In this document: piece after piece, positions 52,269-60,651 of the stretch
Numbering within the stretch: the stretch's first letter is position 1
Layout: every line of letters starts with the position of its first letter
From: Haliscomenobacter sp965225875
GTDB lineage: Bacteria; Bacteroidota; Bacteroidia; Chitinophagales; Saprospiraceae
Length of the DNA: 64,000 nt
Reading direction: 5' to 3'
NCBI RefSeq assembly: GCF_965225875.1
Contig: NZ_CBDDBS010000003.1
Coordinates: 1,922,001-1,986,000, forward strand
The notes under the pieces: model-generated
Seen by the model: the letters and a program-made list of their open reading frames with translations, nothing else
Told to the model about the DNA's origin: nothing
The model's database searches: none
Program-made: the position numbers and the translations under genes

Positions 52269-52283
52269 GTGGATGGCGTTTAA

Positions 52284-52395
52284 GGTTGAGGAGTTGAGAA
52301 GTTGAGAAGTTTAGGCTACCGCGAGCGATTTTGACCATCCTTTGTCTAAGTCGCTTGCGGTAGCCTAAACTTCTCAATCCCTCAACTCCTCAACC
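52284..52395. repeat. 45-bp palindrome overlapping the end of a coding region
   Basis: Arms 52284-52328 and 52351-52395 pair over about 45 bp with few mismatches (AGTTTAGGCTACCGC core, GAGTTGAG words outside). The right arm supplies the last residues (RVEELRD) and stop codon of the hydroxylase gene. Confidence 0.75.
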
Positions 52396-53168
52396 CGATT
52401 CTTAATCTGGTTGAACGTATTTTCATATTCCGGGTGGTTTGTGCCCATCAGGCGATCCCAGATATTGAAATACAGGCCAAAATTGTAGTGTATTTTGGCG
52501 TGGTGCATGTTGTGGTGGGTGGGGGTGTTGAACCACTTCCAAAAAGGGTGATCCACAAAACCCTTGGGCGCAATTTCGTAGCCCAAATGCCCCATTACAT
52601 TGAACAACAAAGACCAGGTCGCAAACAAAAACAGTACCAGTGGGTGAAAAGGCATCACCAGCACAATCATTGGTACCACCCCAATTTCCAAAATCGCTTC
52701 CAAGGGGTGGAAAGACAAAGAAGCCAGAGGCGTTGGGTTCCAGGACAAATGGTGCACCCGGTGCAAAATCGGAAACAAGCGGGGGTGATGCATCCAACGG
52801 TGCATCCAGTAAAAATAGGTGTCGTGCAAAAACACCAGAAACCAGAACGAAAAAACCAGGTAGGCCCAGCCGTATTCATTCAGCGTTAGATAGATGTGGG
52901 TATACCCGTTTTTGCGCAGCCAATAAATGCCGATTCCGATCGTTGCCCACACAAATGCCGTTGCAATCGAGTGCGATAGCTCATTGAGCAAATGTTGGGT
53001 TTTGGGGTAGGTTTGCTGGATTTTTTTGATAAAAAAACGTCGTTTGAACAACACGTAGAAGATCAAAAAAGCAGTGCCCGCAAACACCAGATAGCGCAAA
53101 AAAATGGCCAGTGATCCCAACAACCAGCCGGGGAGTAGGCCAAATTGTTCAATGAGGTATTGCATCAT
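52374..53168 (-). CDS. Fatty acid hydroxylase/sterol desaturase family membrane protein
   Basis: A 264-residue integral membrane di-iron oxygenase. Four to five hydrophobic segments and the conserved histidine clusters HDTYFYWMHRWMHHP, HRVHH and HHNMHH that bind the two irons. Family members hydroxylate or desaturate sterols, carotenoids or fatty acids. The last eight codons and stop lie inside a palindromic repeat, so the C-terminal tail (KNRVEELRD) may be repeat-derived. Confidence 0.9.
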   Translation of the reverse strand: MMQYLIEQFGLLPGWLLGSLAIFLRYLVFAGTAFLIFYVLFKRRFFIKKIQQTYPKTQHLLNELSHSIATAFVWATIGIGIYWLRKNGYTHIYLTLNEYGWAYLVFSFWFLVFLHDTYFYWMHRWMHHPRLFPILHRVHHLSWNPTPLASLSFHPLEAILEIGVVPMIVLVMPFHPLVLFLFATWSLLFNVMGHLGYEIAPKGFVDHPFWKWFNTPTHHNMHHAKIHYNFGLYFNIWDRLMGTNHPEYENTFNQIKNRVEELRD

Positions 53169-53234
53169 ATTGAGTTTGAGTTGCGAAGTCCAGAGGTTCG
53201 ATTAATTTACCCGAACCTCCAGAATCCCTTTGAA

Positions 53235-53954
53235 TTAATTGAGGTCGATCTCATAGGTTTTGCCATTCACCGTCAGGGTGGCTTGTTTGTTGCCTTTAAA
53301 AACAATGCTGCCTTCTACCAGGAATTGGGCTTGTTCGCGCAGTTGGCCAGTTTGTACCTTGAAAGTAACCGTTCCCCCCGTGATGGTCGGGGTGCTCGTT
53401 TTGCTTACACTTAGCTTACTAACCGTGGCATCGATTTGGGAATAAAAATGAGTTTCATTCCGCACCTTGGAGACTGGCTTGGCCATTTGAATGAAGGTAC
53501 CATCCAACTGATAGGTGCTCGCCGATTTGGCCAACCCGCTCAAGGTAAAATCGCCGTCGCTTTCACTACTTGAGCTAAGAACCTTGCTGTCCAGGTTTCC
53601 ACTTCCGGCTGCTACTACCTTGGCCGAAACAGGTACTTTGAGTTGGTTGCAATTGAGTGTCCATTGGAGGTTCAGGCTGCTCGTTTTGCTGAAATTGCCC
53701 TGAGCGATAGCATTGGAAAAAGTGGTATCCTGAGTAGCTCCGCATACGCCGCGTGTTAGCAATTGTCCTTGTGCAGATTGGGTCGCAATTTTGGCTAAAT
53801 CCTGGGTCAGGGTGCTGGATAATTCTGCTACAATCGCCGCAGTTGTTGCATCCATTTCGGTGCTGAGTTGATCCTCTTGGTTTTTTTCACAGGCAGTACT
53901 TATTCCAGCAAAAACGAAGAGTACCAAGCCGTAAACAAAATTTTTGGATTGCAT
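53235..53954 (-). CDS. Hypothetical lipoprotein
   Basis: A 239-residue protein of unknown function. Signal sequence with lipobox ISTAC (start at 53954, MQSKNFVYG). The mature part is Ser/Thr-rich and beta-rich (SLNLQWTLNCNQLKVPVSAKV, GGTVTFKVQTGQLREQ) and ends LTVNGKTYEIDLN. No enzyme motif. Single gene on the minus strand. Confidence 0.7.
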   Translation of the reverse strand: MQSKNFVYGLVLFVFAGISTACEKNQEDQLSTEMDATTAAIVAELSSTLTQDLAKIATQSAQGQLLTRGVCGATQDTTFSNAIAQGNFSKTSSLNLQWTLNCNQLKVPVSAKVVAAGSGNLDSKVLSSSSESDGDFTLSGLAKSASTYQLDGTFIQMAKPVSKVRNETHFYSQIDATVSKLSVSKTSTPTITGGTVTFKVQTGQLREQAQFLVEGSIVFKGNKQATLTVNGKTYEIDLN

Positions 53955-54198
53955 GATGGGTGTTTTTTGATGTAAAAGATGTTGTTTGTTGTTTGATGAG
54001 TCAAAGAACGGCGGCTTGGCAGGGGATTGCAAAAAGATTCAACCAACGGTGGGAATATTTCAATGAAAGGTAAACAAGTTCAGGCGTACACTTTTCTGCC
54101 GAAAAATGTACGCCTGAACGGCCATTACAAATGAAACCAATTAACCTGATTTTGGAGAAAGAGGCACCCTGTTCAAGCACCTACGTAATGCAGGTTTG

Positions 54199-55713
54199 CT
54201 ACAAACCAAAAGCGTAATAATATTCCCCTGGCAAATCTTCATACACCCCTTCCAGCATAACTCCCCCTTTCTTTTTGCTGAGGATACGGGTCAAATCTTC
54301 CACATTACTGACACTCTGGCCATCCACCTTGGTGATGATGAAGCCTTCGCGCATATCGGTATTTTTGCGCAGCTTGCCTACGCTCAGGTTTTTTACTTTA
54401 ACTCCGCCGGGGATCTCCAGTTTTTTGGCCACTTTAGGGTCAAGGGTTTCAAAGTCGGCCCCCAATGCATCCAATACATTCTGATTTTCCTGGCGCACCA
54501 GAGCAGTTCCACCCTTGCGGTTGTTGAGGGTCACTTTGAATTCTTTCTCCTGGCCTTTGCGGTTCACCTTAATGTTGACCACATCACCCGGGCGATGGCG
54601 GGCAATGGCCTCCTGCAATTCCGGCGAACTTTGCACCTTTTGTTCATTCACGGCTACGATTACGTCACCCGGTTTGATGCCGGCAGCTCCAGCAGCACTT
54701 TTTTCCATCAAACTATCCACATAGGCTCCAGCGGCAGTTTCCAGATTCTTTTCTTTTTTCAGGTTGCCATCTACAGTGCGGATCATTACACCTAGGACGC
54801 CGCGTTGCACGGTACCGAAACGCAAAAGGTCTTCAACCACTTTGTTGACAATATTGCTGGGCACAGCAAAACCGTAACCCGAGTAAGCACCCGTTGGGCT
54901 GGCGATGGCCGTATTGATGCCAATCAAAGCGCCTTCGAGATTTACCAAGGCACCTCCGCTGTTGCCAGGGTTAATTGCTGCATCGGTTTGAATGAAGCTT
55001 TCTACAGCAAACTGTTCTTTCAAAATGTTGATGTTGCGCCCTTTGGCACTAACGATACCCGCAGTAACCGTAGAAGTTAGGTTAAATGGATTACCTACCG
55101 CCATGACCCATTCGCCCACTTTCACCTCATCGGAATTGACCAGTGGTAAAACGGGCAGGTTCTTTTCTTTGATTTGGATCAGGGCCAAATCTGTACTAGG
55201 GTCTGTCCCCACTACGCTTGCTTTATAGGTGCGATTGTCGTGCAAGGTAACCTCCAGGTCATCCGCATCAGCAATGACGTGGTTGTTCGTAACGATGTAG
55301 CCGTCCGGGCTGATGATCACCCCGCTACCCGTTCCTACTTGCAATTGTGGGTTGCGGCGCTGTTGAGGCGATTCGCCGGGGCCAAAATAAAAGCGTTCAC
55401 CAAAAAAGTCTTTGAACAAATCACCCTCAGGCAGCTGGCCAAAAGGGTTGGGGACATTGCGCTGAGCACTGGCATGCACCTGGGTGGACTTGATGTGCAC
55501 CACTGCATCCATCACTTTTGAAGCGGTTTGGGTAAAGTCGAGGGGAATGACCTCCCCTTTGTCGTTGAGGGTGTACACGGCCTTGGCCGCAGGTGTACTG
55601 TTGATGTGTTCAATTTTAATGGCACGCTGATTTTGGAACAGGGAATAAATCCCCAGAGTGGTGCCTGTCACTGCCAGTGAGAGCAATCCGGAGAAGATCA
55701 GGATCTTTTTCAT
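54199..55713 (-). CDS. HtrA/DegP-type periplasmic serine protease
   Basis: A 504-residue protein-quality-control protease. N-terminal signal/anchor from the ATG at 55713, then a trypsin-like domain with H145 (TNNHVIAD), D175 (STDLALIQ) and S252 (GNSGGALV), and two PDZ domains (GVLGVMIRTVDG... and PGGVKVKNLSVG...). It degrades or refolds misfolded envelope proteins. It is on the same strand as, and just downstream of, an Hsp20 gene: an envelope and cytoplasm stress pair. Confidence 0.95.
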   Translation of the reverse strand: MKKILIFSGLLSLAVTGTTLGIYSLFQNQRAIKIEHINSTPAAKAVYTLNDKGEVIPLDFTQTASKVMDAVVHIKSTQVHASAQRNVPNPFGQLPEGDLFKDFFGERFYFGPGESPQQRRNPQLQVGTGSGVIISPDGYIVTNNHVIADADDLEVTLHDNRTYKASVVGTDPSTDLALIQIKEKNLPVLPLVNSDEVKVGEWVMAVGNPFNLTSTVTAGIVSAKGRNINILKEQFAVESFIQTDAAINPGNSGGALVNLEGALIGINTAIASPTGAYSGYGFAVPSNIVNKVVEDLLRFGTVQRGVLGVMIRTVDGNLKKEKNLETAAGAYVDSLMEKSAAGAAGIKPGDVIVAVNEQKVQSSPELQEAIARHRPGDVVNIKVNRKGQEKEFKVTLNNRKGGTALVRQENQNVLDALGADFETLDPKVAKKLEIPGGVKVKNLSVGKLRKNTDMREGFIITKVDGQSVSNVEDLTRILSKKKGGVMLEGVYEDLPGEYYYAFGL

Positions 55714-55840
55714 GTTCTCTTCCAGTTTTAAAACAAACTTAAAATTGGTTTGAAAAAAGTGGGTGCATTCAGTTTCAGCAAAGCGCAGTGGCTGAACTGC
55801 TGCAGCCACTGCTTTTGCTTGAATCAATTAAACCAAAAGA

Positions 55841-56293
55841 CTATTGCACAACAATGGTGCGTGGAGGAAGCGCTTTGGCTTCTTCTTTTTTGGGAATCAA
55901 AACCCGCAAAATACCATTGTTGTACTCTGCTTTGATTTTGGACTCATCCACCACCGTTTTAGGCAAATGGAATGAACGTTCGAAGGCTTGGTAGCTGAAC
56001 TCGTGGCGGGTGTAGCGCTCATTGTCTTTCATCTCTTGCTTCCATTCCTTTTGGGAGGAAATGGTCAACACCTCATTGTTCAACTGGATGTTAAAATCAG
56101 CTTTGTCCATTCCAGGAGCAGCCATTTCAACTGCAAAGCCTTCATTGTTTTCCACAATGTTGACCGACGGGATGGTGGTGTGGGTTAATGAATTGCTGCG
56201 ATTGTTGAAGTCGAACAAATCGCGGGTAAAGAAGTCGTCAAAAAGACGAGGGAAGGTAGGAAACGCAGGGAAATTGCTTTTCACAAGTGCCAT
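55841..56293 (-). CDS. Small heat-shock protein Hsp20/alpha-crystallin
   Basis: A 150-residue ATP-independent chaperone. Alpha-crystallin domain (about 45-140) with VEMAAPGMDKADFNIQLNNEVLTIS and the C-terminal IXI-like motif (LRVLIPKKEE) plus AEYNNGILRV. The first half of the N-terminus has FDDFFTRDLFDF, the usual partner-binding segment. It has a very strong Shine-Dalgarno site, unusual in this phylum. Confidence 0.95.
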   Translation of the reverse strand: MALVKSNFPAFPTFPRLFDDFFTRDLFDFNNRSNSLTHTTIPSVNIVENNEGFAVEMAAPGMDKADFNIQLNNEVLTISSQKEWKQEMKDNERYTRHEFSYQAFERSFHLPKTVVDESKIKAEYNNGILRVLIPKKEEAKALPPRTIVVQ

Positions 56294-56296
56294 AAT

Positions 56297-56304
56297 AACC
56301 TCCT
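56297..56304 (-). promoter_or_regulatory. Strong Shine-Dalgarno site of hsp20
   Basis: AGGAGGTT lies 3 bases before the ATG of the Hsp20 gene on the minus strand. Full SD sequences are rare in Bacteroidota genes, which rely mostly on A/T-rich leaders, so this one points to high translation of this stress gene. Confidence 0.6.
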
Positions 56305-56463
56305 TTTTAAAAGTTTGACAATTTGTTTAAGTGAATAAATAAATCGACAATCAGTGAAAGAAGTGGTTTTATGAAACCATTGTGCCGTTCGCACATTTTA
56401 GCATTTTACAATTCCAATGCCAATTTTTTTTTCAAAAGTCAAATTGACCTAAAAATTGAAAAA

Positions 56464-56490
56464 ATGACATTTTAGGATGTCAAAATGACA
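56464..56490. promoter_or_regulatory. Possible operator: CATTTT/AAAATG inverted repeat
   Basis: TGACATTTT...AAAATGACA form an inverted repeat around AGGATGTC, in the divergent gap between hsp20 and guaA. It may be a repressor site; unsupported otherwise. Confidence 0.3.
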
Positions 56491-56504
56491 CCTATCTAGG
56501 GGAG

Positions 56505-56608
56505 CAAAAATAAGTGCTCATTTTTCCTGAGCCAGAAGATTAGATAAGGCACTTGAAATGAAACGTTTACTTATCTAATCCTCCGGCAAAATGAGCACTT
56601 ATTTTTTA
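56505..56608. repeat. Long palindromic repeat, family A, copy 2
   Basis: Same architecture as 2416-2520: loop-proximal CTTATCTAATCCTC stem, TCAGGA bulge and outer AAATGAGCACTTATTT stem. Relative to copy 1 two base pairs in the outer stem are changed on both strands (AAATGTTCAT to AAGTGCTCAT, with the matching change opposite), which keeps pairing intact. It is upstream of guaA. Confidence 0.8.
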
Positions 56609-56670
56609 TCGCCCATACCTTGTTTTTAAACTTTTCGCTGATTCAATTTTTCAACTCTTCAACTTTTGAA

Positions 56671-56678
56671 TACTTTTG
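56671..56678 (+). promoter_or_regulatory. Possible promoter box directly before guaA
   Basis: TACTTTTG fits TAnnTTTG and ends 4 bases before the guaA ATG. If used, transcription would start at or inside the start codon region (leaderless message). The -33 element is not clear. Confidence 0.4.
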
Positions 56679-56682
56679 CGCC

Positions 56683-58221
56683 ATGGAAAAGATCCTCATC
56701 CTCGACTTTGGCTCACAATACACCCAATTGATCGCCCGTCGCATCCGGGAATTGAATGTGTATAGCGAAATTGTGCCTTTTAACAAGGTGCCTACTCTCG
56801 ACGACTCCTACAAAGCGGTTATCCTATCCGGTAGCCCTTTTTCCGTCAGCGACGAAAATGCGCTTAAAATTGACCTGGGACCTATCGTAGGCAAAAAGCC
56901 TGTGTTGGGTGTTTGTTATGGCGCACAGTACATTGCTCAATATTACGGTGGGCAGGTGCAACGCTCTGAAAAACGGGAATACGGCAAAGCCAAATTGCAC
57001 CGGCTATTTAAATCCGATGCCTTTTTAAAGGATGTTCCCCTCGATTCACAAGTCTGGATGTCGCACGGGGATACCATCATGGCAATACCCGAGCAATTTG
57101 AGTTACTGGCTGGTACCGAAAGTGTCGATGTGGCAGCTTTCAAAGCCAAAGATGGAGCATTTGATGCACCTGTTTATTGCATCCAGTTTCACCCGGAGGT
57201 AACCCATAGTTTGGATGGGGCCACCTTGCTGCGCAACTTTGTAGTAGATATTGCTGGTTGTCACGGCGAGTGGACACCTAAGTCTTTTGTGGAACATACT
57301 GTAGCTGAACTCAAAGAGAAAATTGGCACAGATAAGGTGTTGATGGCTCTATCTGGCGGGGTTGATTCTACCGTCGCAGCCACTTTGCTGGACCACGCCA
57401 TTGGCGACAATTTGATTTGTTTTTTTGTAGACAATGGTTTGCTCCGCAAAGGAGAATACGATCAGGTTTTAGAGGATTACAAACACCTTGGCTTGAACAT
57501 CCACGGAGTTGATGCCAAAAATCTTTTCTACGAAGAACTGAAAGGGGTCACCAATCCCGAAGCCAAGCGCAAGGTCATCGGTCGTTTGTTTATTGAGGTC
57601 TTCGAAGCCGAAGCGGCCAAACATCCGGGGGTGACCTGGTTGGGGCAAGGCACCATTTATCCCGACGTTATCGAATCAGTCTCGGTTCACGGGCCCTCCG
57701 TGACCATCAAATCGCACCACAACGTTGGTGGTTTGCCTGAAAAAATGGGGCTCAAAATTGTCGAGCCGCTGCGCATGTTGTTCAAGGACGAAGTGCGGCG
57801 GGTAGGCAAAGAATTGGCCATCCCCGAAAACATCCTGAAACGCCATCCTTTCCCCGGTCCTGGACTTGGAATTCGCATCCTGGGTGAAGTCAGCGCCGAA
57901 AAAGTTAAACTCTTACAGGAGGCAGATGCCATTTATATCGATAACCTGCGTAAATTTGGTCTCTACGACCAAGTTTGGCAAGCCGGAACAATATTGTTGC
58001 CCATCCAATCCGTTGGAGTAATGGGTGACGAACGAACTTACGAGCAAGCCGTTGCCTTACGCGCCGTAAACTCAGTAGACGGGATGACTGCCGAATGGAG
58101 CCATTTGCCCTACGAGTTTCTGGCTAAAGTGTCGAGTGAAATCATCAACAATGTTAAAGGCATCAATCGGGTAGTTTATGACATCAGTACCAAACCACCT
58201 GCTACCATTGAGTGGGAATAA
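56683..58221 (+). CDS. guaA: GMP synthase (glutamine-hydrolysing)
   Basis: A 512-residue cytoplasmic enzyme that converts XMP, ATP and glutamine to GMP. N-terminal class I glutamine amidotransferase with C78 (GVCYGAQ) and the His-Glu pair in IQFHPEVTHS; ATP-PPase domain with SGGVDS (about 224); GQGTIYPDVIES and the C-terminal dimerisation domain ending PPATIEWE. Start at 56683 (MEKILILDFGSQY). The following gene overlaps its end by 44 bases. Confidence 0.98.
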   Translation: MEKILILDFGSQYTQLIARRIRELNVYSEIVPFNKVPTLDDSYKAVILSGSPFSVSDENALKIDLGPIVGKKPVLGVCYGAQYIAQYYGGQVQRSEKREYGKAKLHRLFKSDAFLKDVPLDSQVWMSHGDTIMAIPEQFELLAGTESVDVAAFKAKDGAFDAPVYCIQFHPEVTHSLDGATLLRNFVVDIAGCHGEWTPKSFVEHTVAELKEKIGTDKVLMALSGGVDSTVAATLLDHAIGDNLICFFVDNGLLRKGEYDQVLEDYKHLGLNIHGVDAKNLFYEELKGVTNPEAKRKVIGRLFIEVFEAEAAKHPGVTWLGQGTIYPDVIESVSVHGPSVTIKSHHNVGGLPEKMGLKIVEPLRMLFKDEVRRVGKELAIPENILKRHPFPGPGLGIRILGEVSAEKVKLLQEADAIYIDNLRKFGLYDQVWQAGTILLPIQSVGVMGDERTYEQAVALRAVNSVDGMTAEWSHLPYEFLAKVSSEIINNVKGINRVVYDISTKPPATIEWE

Positions 58222-59779
58222 GCCTCGATTCCGGGGCCAGCACAGTGCCCTCCGGCGCAGTGGACTATTTACGTTGTTGGGGCTCAGCACTGCATTTTCT
58301 TTGCTGAGCTGTAGCTTTTTCAAACCAGCCAGTTCCAACAGTACAGGGTCCACCCCTAAAGACATACCAACAGAGTACAGTGCTACCCCCAATCAAAATA
58401 AACCCGGCACCGCTGGAAGCGTGAGTGTTTATGACCCGGTTAAAGGCTGGGTTACCGTACAAACCAAGCCACAAGAACGCATCGATACCATCCGCTGGAA
58501 GGACTCGGCTGGTCCTACCGGGCCAATAACTTCCGATGCGGTACGATTGCCCAATTCCAACACGGATCGGGGTGCCGTGCCCGTCATTCCTGGGGTGCCT
58601 TCTACCAGTCCCAATCCAAGTTCACCAGTCAATCGGCCTGGGCAGTACACAAACCCCGTATCCTATAATGTTGCGGTTTTGCTGCCGTTCATGAGTGGAG
58701 TAGCCAACTCCACTATTGGGAATAACTCGGTGAGTGAATGGGCCTTGCAATATTATGGTGGCCTTAAAATGGCCCTCAGCGTCCTGGATCAGGAGGGCAT
58801 TCGCCTGAATGTAAGCGTGTTGGACACCAAAGCAGATACCCTGGAAATGTATCGTTTGTTGCGTCAGCCAGAAATACAAAATGCCCACCTGTTGATCGGC
58901 CCTTACCGTCGCGACGACATCCGTATTACTGCCGAATACGCCAAGCGGAACAACAAACCCATGGTGTCACCTTATAGCGCTGTGGGTACCTTAACCCAGA
59001 ATAACCCGAATTACATCCAGATGAATCCCAGTTTGGAGTCTCACTGCCGGGCCTTGTTGAATCATGCCCTAAGTGAATTCCGGCCTGAGGAAATTGTAAT
59101 TGTTACCCGCAATGTTGTGGGTGAACAAAACTGCCTGGAATACCTGCGCAAGGCTTATGAGCCCAAACGGGCGATGGGCAATGCCCCCGTTCAGGAGTAC
59201 TTTCTGCCCACAGAGGCGTACAATAACCTCAACCTGAGGCCCTATATCCAAAACAAAGCTCAAGCGGCCATCATCGCACCGTCCTGGGCTGATGAAACCT
59301 ACATATTTTATTTGCTACGCGCCGTCAAAGCGGCAAAAGCAGCAGGGCAAAAAGTGGTGGTATATGGGATGCCTCAATGGGTAGATTTTGAACACATGGA
59401 GTTTGACCTGTACGAGCAATGCCAGGTACGCGTCAGCCAGGTAGCTTACGTGGATGAGCAGTCGCCGGAAGTGGTGAACTTCAAAAAGGAATTCTTCAAT
59501 CGGTATGCCGCCATCCCTAACACTGAAGCTTATGCGGGCTATGATCAAATGATCTACTTTGGGCGTTTGTTGGCCAATTTTGGCCCCAAAGTTAGTGACA
59601 ACCTGGAACGCAATCAGGGGATTGGACTACACACGGGTTTCAACTTTAGCCGAATCGTTAACAATGCGCCTTTTGGTGCAGAGCAATATTCGCCCACCCA
59701 GCGGTATGAGAATCGCTTTGTACATATTTTGGAGTTTGCGGGGTATCAGTTTAAGCCATTGCCAACAGCACCCCGATGA
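58178..59779 (+). CDS. Periplasmic-binding-protein-like lipoprotein (LpoA/receptor-ligand type)
   Basis: A 533-residue lipoprotein (lipobox LLSC). After a Pro/Ser/Thr-rich linker (to about 165) a type I periplasmic-binding fold begins: VAVLLPFMSG, ADTLEMYRLL, LIGPYRRDD, NNKPMVSPYSA, EEIVIVTRN. Such lipoproteins in Bacteroidota often follow guaA and may bind a ligand or activate a cell-wall enzyme as LpoA does. The ATG at 58178 overlaps guaA; a TTG at 58208 is an alternative. The C-terminus ends in FKPLPTAPR. Confidence 0.85.
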   Translation: MTSVPNHLLPLSGNKPRFRGQHSALRRSGLFTLLGLSTAFSLLSCSFFKPASSNSTGSTPKDIPTEYSATPNQNKPGTAGSVSVYDPVKGWVTVQTKPQERIDTIRWKDSAGPTGPITSDAVRLPNSNTDRGAVPVIPGVPSTSPNPSSPVNRPGQYTNPVSYNVAVLLPFMSGVANSTIGNNSVSEWALQYYGGLKMALSVLDQEGIRLNVSVLDTKADTLEMYRLLRQPEIQNAHLLIGPYRRDDIRITAEYAKRNNKPMVSPYSAVGTLTQNNPNYIQMNPSLESHCRALLNHALSEFRPEEIVIVTRNVVGEQNCLEYLRKAYEPKRAMGNAPVQEYFLPTEAYNNLNLRPYIQNKAQAAIIAPSWADETYIFYLLRAVKAAKAAGQKVVVYGMPQWVDFEHMEFDLYEQCQVRVSQVAYVDEQSPEVVNFKKEFFNRYAAIPNTEAYAGYDQMIYFGRLLANFGPKVSDNLERNQGIGLHTGFNFSRIVNNAPFGAEQYSPTQRYENRFVHILEFAGYQFKPLPTAPR

Positions 59780-59790
59780 TCACGATTGTC

Positions 59791-59921
59791 AAAGCGGCAT
59801 TAATTTAGCACAAAGGACACAAAGGGAGGCACAAAGAACACAGAGTAAAGCGTTGTCAACCTCTAACTTTGTGCCCTTTGTGCCTCCCTTTGTGTCCTTT
59901 GTGCTAATAAAATGTCGCTTT
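59791..59921. repeat. Long palindrome, CACAAAGG family
   Basis: The arms carry AAAGCGGCAT and several CACAAAGG/CCTTTGTG words (left arm about 59791-59844, right arm about 59861-59921). Related to 5909-6138, including the TGTCGCTTT end. Lies between the lipoprotein gene and the methylase gene. Confidence 0.75.
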
Positions 59922-59956
59922 GGTCCAATTCTTCACACTACTAAAGACCAAAGTGC

Positions 59957-60586
59957 ATGGAGCCATCCCGCGAGCAAAAAATCCGTAACCTCGTCCAAAA
60001 TCGCCAGCTTGACCTCACTGTAATACTGGAAAACGTAGATGATCCCCATAACATTGGTGCGGTACTGCGCTCTTGTGATTCAGTAGGGATCCGGGAGATT
60101 TTTGTACTGTATACCCGCCCTGGCCTTCAAAACCACAAACTGGAATTGGGCAAACGCAGTTCGGCGGGTTCCCGCAAATGGATCGATGTTTACCTTTACC
60201 GTGAAGTGGAAGCCTGCATGGAACACGTGCGGCGCAATTATGCACAGGTCTACGCCACCCACCTGGCACACAACGCCAAGTCGCTGTATGAGTTGGATTT
60301 GGCGCAATCTGTAGCTTTGCTCTTTGGCAACGAAGCAGAAGGCATTTCTGAACTGGCGCTAAGCCATGCAGATGGCAATTTTATCATCCCACAAGTGGGC
60401 ATGGCGCAGAGTTTAAATGTATCCGTTGCTTGTGCTGTATCCTTGTATGAGGCCTATCGGCAACGGATGGTGGCGGGGAAATATGGATCTGGGAATCCAG
60501 CTTCTCCAGAGCAACAAAGTTTATTATTTGAGGAGTATATTAGGAGACAAGACGATGCAGATGAGGCTTGGAAAATGGCGAAATAA
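59957..60586 (+). CDS. SpoU/TrmH-family RNA 2'-O-methyltransferase
   Basis: A 209-residue SAM-dependent methylase with the trefoil-knot (SPOUT) fold. Motif 1 LENVDDPHNIGAVLRSCDSVG, motif 2 ALLFGNEAEGIS and motif 3 QVGMAQSLNVSVACAVSLYEAYRQR are all present. The closest named activity is TrmH, tRNA Gm18 methylation, by overall length and motif 1. Single gene. Confidence 0.92.
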   Translation: MEPSREQKIRNLVQNRQLDLTVILENVDDPHNIGAVLRSCDSVGIREIFVLYTRPGLQNHKLELGKRSSAGSRKWIDVYLYREVEACMEHVRRNYAQVYATHLAHNAKSLYELDLAQSVALLFGNEAEGISELALSHADGNFIIPQVGMAQSLNVSVACAVSLYEAYRQRMVAGKYGSGNPASPEQQSLLFEEYIRRQDDADEAWKMAK

Positions 60587-60651
60587 AAAAATAATTTCAT
60601 AAATTTATTTAAAAAACAAAATAAAACATTATTTTTGATTTAAAATGCCTA

